From: Patescibacteria group bacterium UBA6489
GTDB taxonomy: Bacteria > Patescibacteriota > Gracilibacteria > BD1-5 > UBA6164
Reading direction: 5' to 3'
Length of the DNA stretch: 22,130 nt
Assembly (NCBI GenBank): GCA_002435385.1
Contig: DJMN01000022.1
Location: 1 to 22,130, forward strand
The position numbers and the translations under genes were made by a program. Of the stretch, positions 19,020-22,130 are shown piece by piece; position 1 is the stretch's first letter; each line of letters opens with the position of its first letter. The notes beneath the pieces were generated by a model that searched no databases, was not told the origin of the DNA, and saw only the letters and a program-made list of their open reading frames with translations.

Positions 19020-20390
19020 ATGAAAAAGACAATAAAATCAATAAATCCATATACTCTAGAAGTAAACTGAGAATTTGAATTGTTAACACATAAACAAATA
19101 GATGAAAAAATAGAATTAGCACAAAAAGCATTTTTAGAATGGAAAGATCTTCCAAAAACCGAGAAAAAAAATCTATTTTTAAATTTAGCAAAAATTATAG
19201 AAGAAGAAACAGAAGAACTAGCAAAAATGCAGACAATAGAAATGTGAATGCTTTATAAATCTTCTTTAGCAGGTATAAAATCAGCATCAATATCTCCAAT
19301 AAAATGGTTTGCAAATAACTTTGAAAAAGTTTTAGAAGATAAAGAATTTAATACAGAAGGAGTAAAAGGAAAAATAACTCATGATCCATTATGAGTTATT
19401 TTTTGAGTAGCACCTTGGAACTATCCATTTTCTCAAGTCCTAAGAGCAGCAGTCCCAAATCTATTAGCCTGAAATACAACAGTTTATAAACATGCTTCAA
19501 ATGTACCAATATGTGCAGCAAAAATAGAAGAATTATTTCTAAAAGCAGGATTCAAACCTTGAGTTTATCAAAATCTATGTGTATCAAGTAATGATAGTGA
19601 ATACATTATCTCAAAAAAAGAAATAAAGTGAGTAAATCTAACCTGATGAGAACAAGCATGAAGAGCTTTATGAGGTTTAGCAGGAAAATATATAAAACCC
19701 TCTGTTATGGAGTTAGGCGGAAATGATGCCTTTATCGTATGTGATAATAATAATTTAGATGAAATTGTTAGAGAATGAGTAAAAGCAAGAATTCCAAATT
19801 GATGACAAAAATGTAACTCTTCAAAAAGATTTATAGTACTTGAAAAGTATTATGATGAATTTTGTGAAAAGTTTAAAAATGAAATGGAAAAGCTAAAACT
19901 ATGAGACCCTATGGATGAAAATACAGACATTCAACCACTAGCCAGAGAAGAACTTTTAGATAAAGTTATGAAACAAATTGACGACACTGTAGCCCAATGA
20001 GCGAAACTTATAACTTGATGAAAAAGACTTGATAAAAAAGGTTTCTTTATAACTCCTGCTGTACTAAAAGATGTTACAAAATGAATGATTTCTTTTGAAG
20101 AGGAAGTATTTTGACCTGTTGCATCTATCATAAAAGCTTCCGATTTAGATGATGCAGTTAAAATAGCAAATGACTGCAACCTATGACTCTGTGCTTGTGT
20201 TTATGGAGACGATGAAAAACAAGTAAAAGAAGTTGCAAATAAAATAGAATCTGGAATGGTTTTTATAAATAAACAAGCAGCATCTAAACCATTTTTGCCA
20301 TTCTGATGAGTAAAAAATAGTTGATATGGAAAAGAAAATTGAGAAGATGGATTAAAAGCTTTTTGTAATAAAAAGGTTATAGTTTATTAG
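19020..20390 (+). CDS. NAD(P)-dependent aldehyde dehydrogenase, succinate-semialdehyde dehydrogenase type (456 aa)
   Basis: Oxidises an aldehyde to the acid with NAD(P)+. Hallmarks in order: INPYTLE start, APWNYPF (N134, oxyanion hole), YKHASNVP (K157, cofactor contact), NLTGGEQAG, MELGGNDAF (E231, general base), GGQKCNSSKRF (C265, nucleophile), EEVFGPVA, and FGGVKNSGYGKENGEDGLKAFCN. Length, the LGGNDAFIV segment and the closing FCNKKVIVY match the short succinate-semialdehyde dehydrogenases such as E. coli Sad/YneI, so succinic semialdehyde is the best guess, but the substrate is not fixed by sequence. The catalytic-loop glycines GG before QKC are both TGA. ATG 19020 aligns with the family start; no Shine-Dalgarno sequence. 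Single gene between two family members. Confidence 0.93.
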
Positions 20391-20456
20391 TTTGTAAAGT
20401 TTGTGGTGTTTTAAGGAGAACTATAAAACCTAATTTTTTCAATGAATAAACTATAA
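20375..20456 (+). terminator. Long-range inverted repeat spanning the dehydrogenase stop
   Basis: TTATAGTTTATT (20377-20388) is the exact reverse complement of AATAAACTATAA (20445-20456), with about 56 bases between. Within it, CTATAAAACCTAATTTTTT offers an alternative partner for AAAAAGGTTATAG. This may be the 3' end structure of the transcript. The large loop makes a classical terminator doubtful. The rest of 20391-20618 holds no gene. Confidence 0.3.
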
Positions 20457-20544
20457 TCGGCTTTAGTTATTTTAACTGTTAAGTTTTCTACAATATGTAA
20501 ATTACAATAGAAAAGAGCCAAAACTCTCATTAAATTTCCTTTCC

Positions 20545-20590
20545 TTGCCATTTCCCCAAAAATTCATAGCATACTCCAAACAATAAAAGT
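20545..20590 (+). promoter_or_regulatory. Shared promoter-like block, copy 4
   Basis: TTGCCA (20545-20550), 19 bases, CATACT (20570-20575), then CCAAACAATAAAAGTAA, followed by a longer leader to ATG 20619. This Cys-rich gene has its own promoter block, unlike its relatives at 2115 and 3995, which sit behind palindromic elements. Confidence 0.66.
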
Positions 20591-20618
20591 AAAATAAAAT
20601 CAATCTAACTTTATAATC

Positions 20619-22130
20619 ATGCAAGAAAAAATAATACAAACTAAAAACTGTGAATACTGTAATTCAGAATTCAATATCACAGACAAAGATCTAGAATTCT
20701 ACGATAAAGTCTCTCCAAAATTTGGGGATAGAAAATATTCTATTCCTAAACCAACACTATGTCCTAACTGTAGACTCATAAACAGACTATCATCCAGAAA
20801 CAGAAGAAAACTATACAAAAGAAAATGTGACAAAACCTGAAAACCAATAATAAGCATGTACAGAGAAAATGCACCTTTCCCAGTTTACAAAACAGAACTA
20901 TGGTACGATGAAAGTATTTTCAACGGCTTAGACTACTGAATAGATTTTGATTTCAATAAAACATTTCTTGAAAATTTCATAAAACTAAGAAATACAGTTC
21001 CTCATCCACACTCAGCACTAGCATGAAAAAACATAAACTCAGATTTCTGTAATTGATGAGCTGACTGAAAAGATTCATACCTTTGTTCTAATTTTTATAG
21101 AATAGAAGATTGTTATTATTGAGAGTGACTAAACTATACAGTAAACTGTTGTGATTGCTTAAATGTAGATAATTCAGAAAATATATATGAATCAGTAGAA
21201 ATAGACAATTGTTATAATTCCAAATATTTATTGAACTGTAAAGATTGTAGGGATTCCATATTTTTAAGAGACTGTGTTTGATGTGAAAACTGTATTTGCT
21301 GTACAAATCTTGTAAATAAACAATATTACATATTTAACAAACAATACACGAAAGATGAATATTTTAAAAAATCTAGAGAGTACAATTTATGAAATTATAG
21401 AAAATTAGAGGAACTAAAACAAAATTTTTATGACTTTGATAAAAAACAAATTCATAAAAACTTGCAATACCTAAATTGTGAAAATGTAGAATGAGATTAT
21501 GTATTAAATAGTAAAAATAGTAAAGACTGTTTTTATTCATCAGATATAGAAGATTGTAAACATTGATTTTATATAAAAGAAAATACTAAAACCGTTCAAG
21601 ATATAAGTTACTTTGGGATAAATATGGAACTTTGTTATTATGTTGCTACATCTGGATTATCAGCTCAGAGATTAATTTTCTGTGAGGAATGTTTTAATAA
21701 TGTCTCAAATTTATTATATTGCTCATATTGTGTTAATTGAACTCAAAATTGTTTTGGCTGTGTTGGACTTATAAACAAGCAATATTGCATCCTAAATAAA
21801 CAATACACAAAAGAAGAATACGAAAAGCTTGTTCCACAAATCATTGAACACATGCAAAGCTCGTGAGAATGGTGAGAATTTTTCCCAAGTTCAATTTCTC
21901 CTTTTGGATACAATGAAACAGTAGCTCAGGAATATTTCCCTTTAGATAAAAATGAAGCAAAAAATAAATGATTTAACTGGTCAAATTACGAATCACCAAC
22001 ACCAGAAGTAGAAAAAATAATTCCAGCAGAGAAGTTACCAGATGATATAAAACAGATCCCAGATGATATATTAAATTGGGCGATTAAATGTGAAATTACT
22101 CAAAAACCATTCAGAATAATCAAACAAGAA
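20619..22130 (+). CDS. Cys-rich zinc-ribbon/solenoid protein, family copy H (3' end outside window, 504 aa seen)
   Basis: Member of the 219-type group. N-terminal ribbon C11/C14 and C48/C51 with RRKLYKRKCDKTGK; first repeat block with CCDCLNV, LLNCKDC, CVGCENCICC and NKQYYIFNKQY; second block with CEECFNN, LLYCSYC, CFGCVGLINKQYCILNKQY; then GEWGEFFPSSISPFGYNET. At the position where the three tandem copies carry the palindromic insert, this gene reads EYFPLDKNEAKNKGFNWSNYE, a short ordinary spacer. It therefore shows the ancestral arrangement. The window ends within the C-terminal ribbon region (KPFRIIKQE), before the expected CDKC and CEKC pairs. It lies about 15 kb from the tandem array and starts behind the shared promoter block. 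Function unknown. Confidence 0.87.

Noticed and set aside
19931..20179. Minus-strand ORF of 82 codons
   Set aside because: Antisense shadow of the conserved aldehyde dehydrogenase C-terminal half.

Overview
Organism and code. The window is AT-rich and reads through only if TGA is a sense codon. Ten open frames are interrupted by dozens of TGA triplets, and these fall where glycine is expected, for example the aldehyde dehydrogenase motifs ELGGN and GGQKC, the Walker A glycines of the ATPase and the DIGCGSGG motif of the methyltransferase. TAA and TAG end the genes. This is genetic code 25, so the DNA most likely comes from Candidatus Gracilibacteria (BD1-5) or Absconditabacteria (SR1). All coordinates below use TGA = Gly.

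Layout. Bases 1-5779 hold a tandem array of a Cys-rich zinc-ribbon/solenoid protein family: one 3' fragment and three full genes. The copies are separated by ~102-bp palindromic elements, and the three full genes each carry a different 102-bp palindromic element inserted in frame. Bases 5780-6104 hold a composite of decayed palindromes and a hairpin. Bases 6105-10100 hold two Cys-poor members of the same superfamily flanking a polytopic membrane protein. Bases 10174-11148 (minus) encode a winged-helix SAM methyltransferase. Bases 11325-13246 hold a frameshifted family member. Bases 13164-16820 (minus) encode a 1218-residue protein with two complete MutS-like ATPase cassettes in one chain. Bases 17003-18850 hold the intact twin of the frameshifted gene, 19020-20390 an aldehyde dehydrogenase of the short succinate-semialdehyde type, and 20619 to the window end another Cys-rich copy that lacks the inserted palindrome and so shows the pre-insertion state.

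How it fits together. Most of the DNA is one expanding paralogous family: zinc ribbon at each end, a 12-residue-period repeat in the middle, start and end well conserved and middle diverged. Four plus-strand genes, including the dehydrogenase, share one promoter-like block (TTGCCA, 19 bases, CATACT), while the genes after palindromes get a Shine-Dalgarno-like GAGGTGAGG from the element itself. The role of the Cys-rich family is unknown. The two observations most worth pursuing are the single-chain double MutS-like ATPase and the domestication of palindromic repeats both as protein-coding inserts and as intercistronic ribosome-binding sites.
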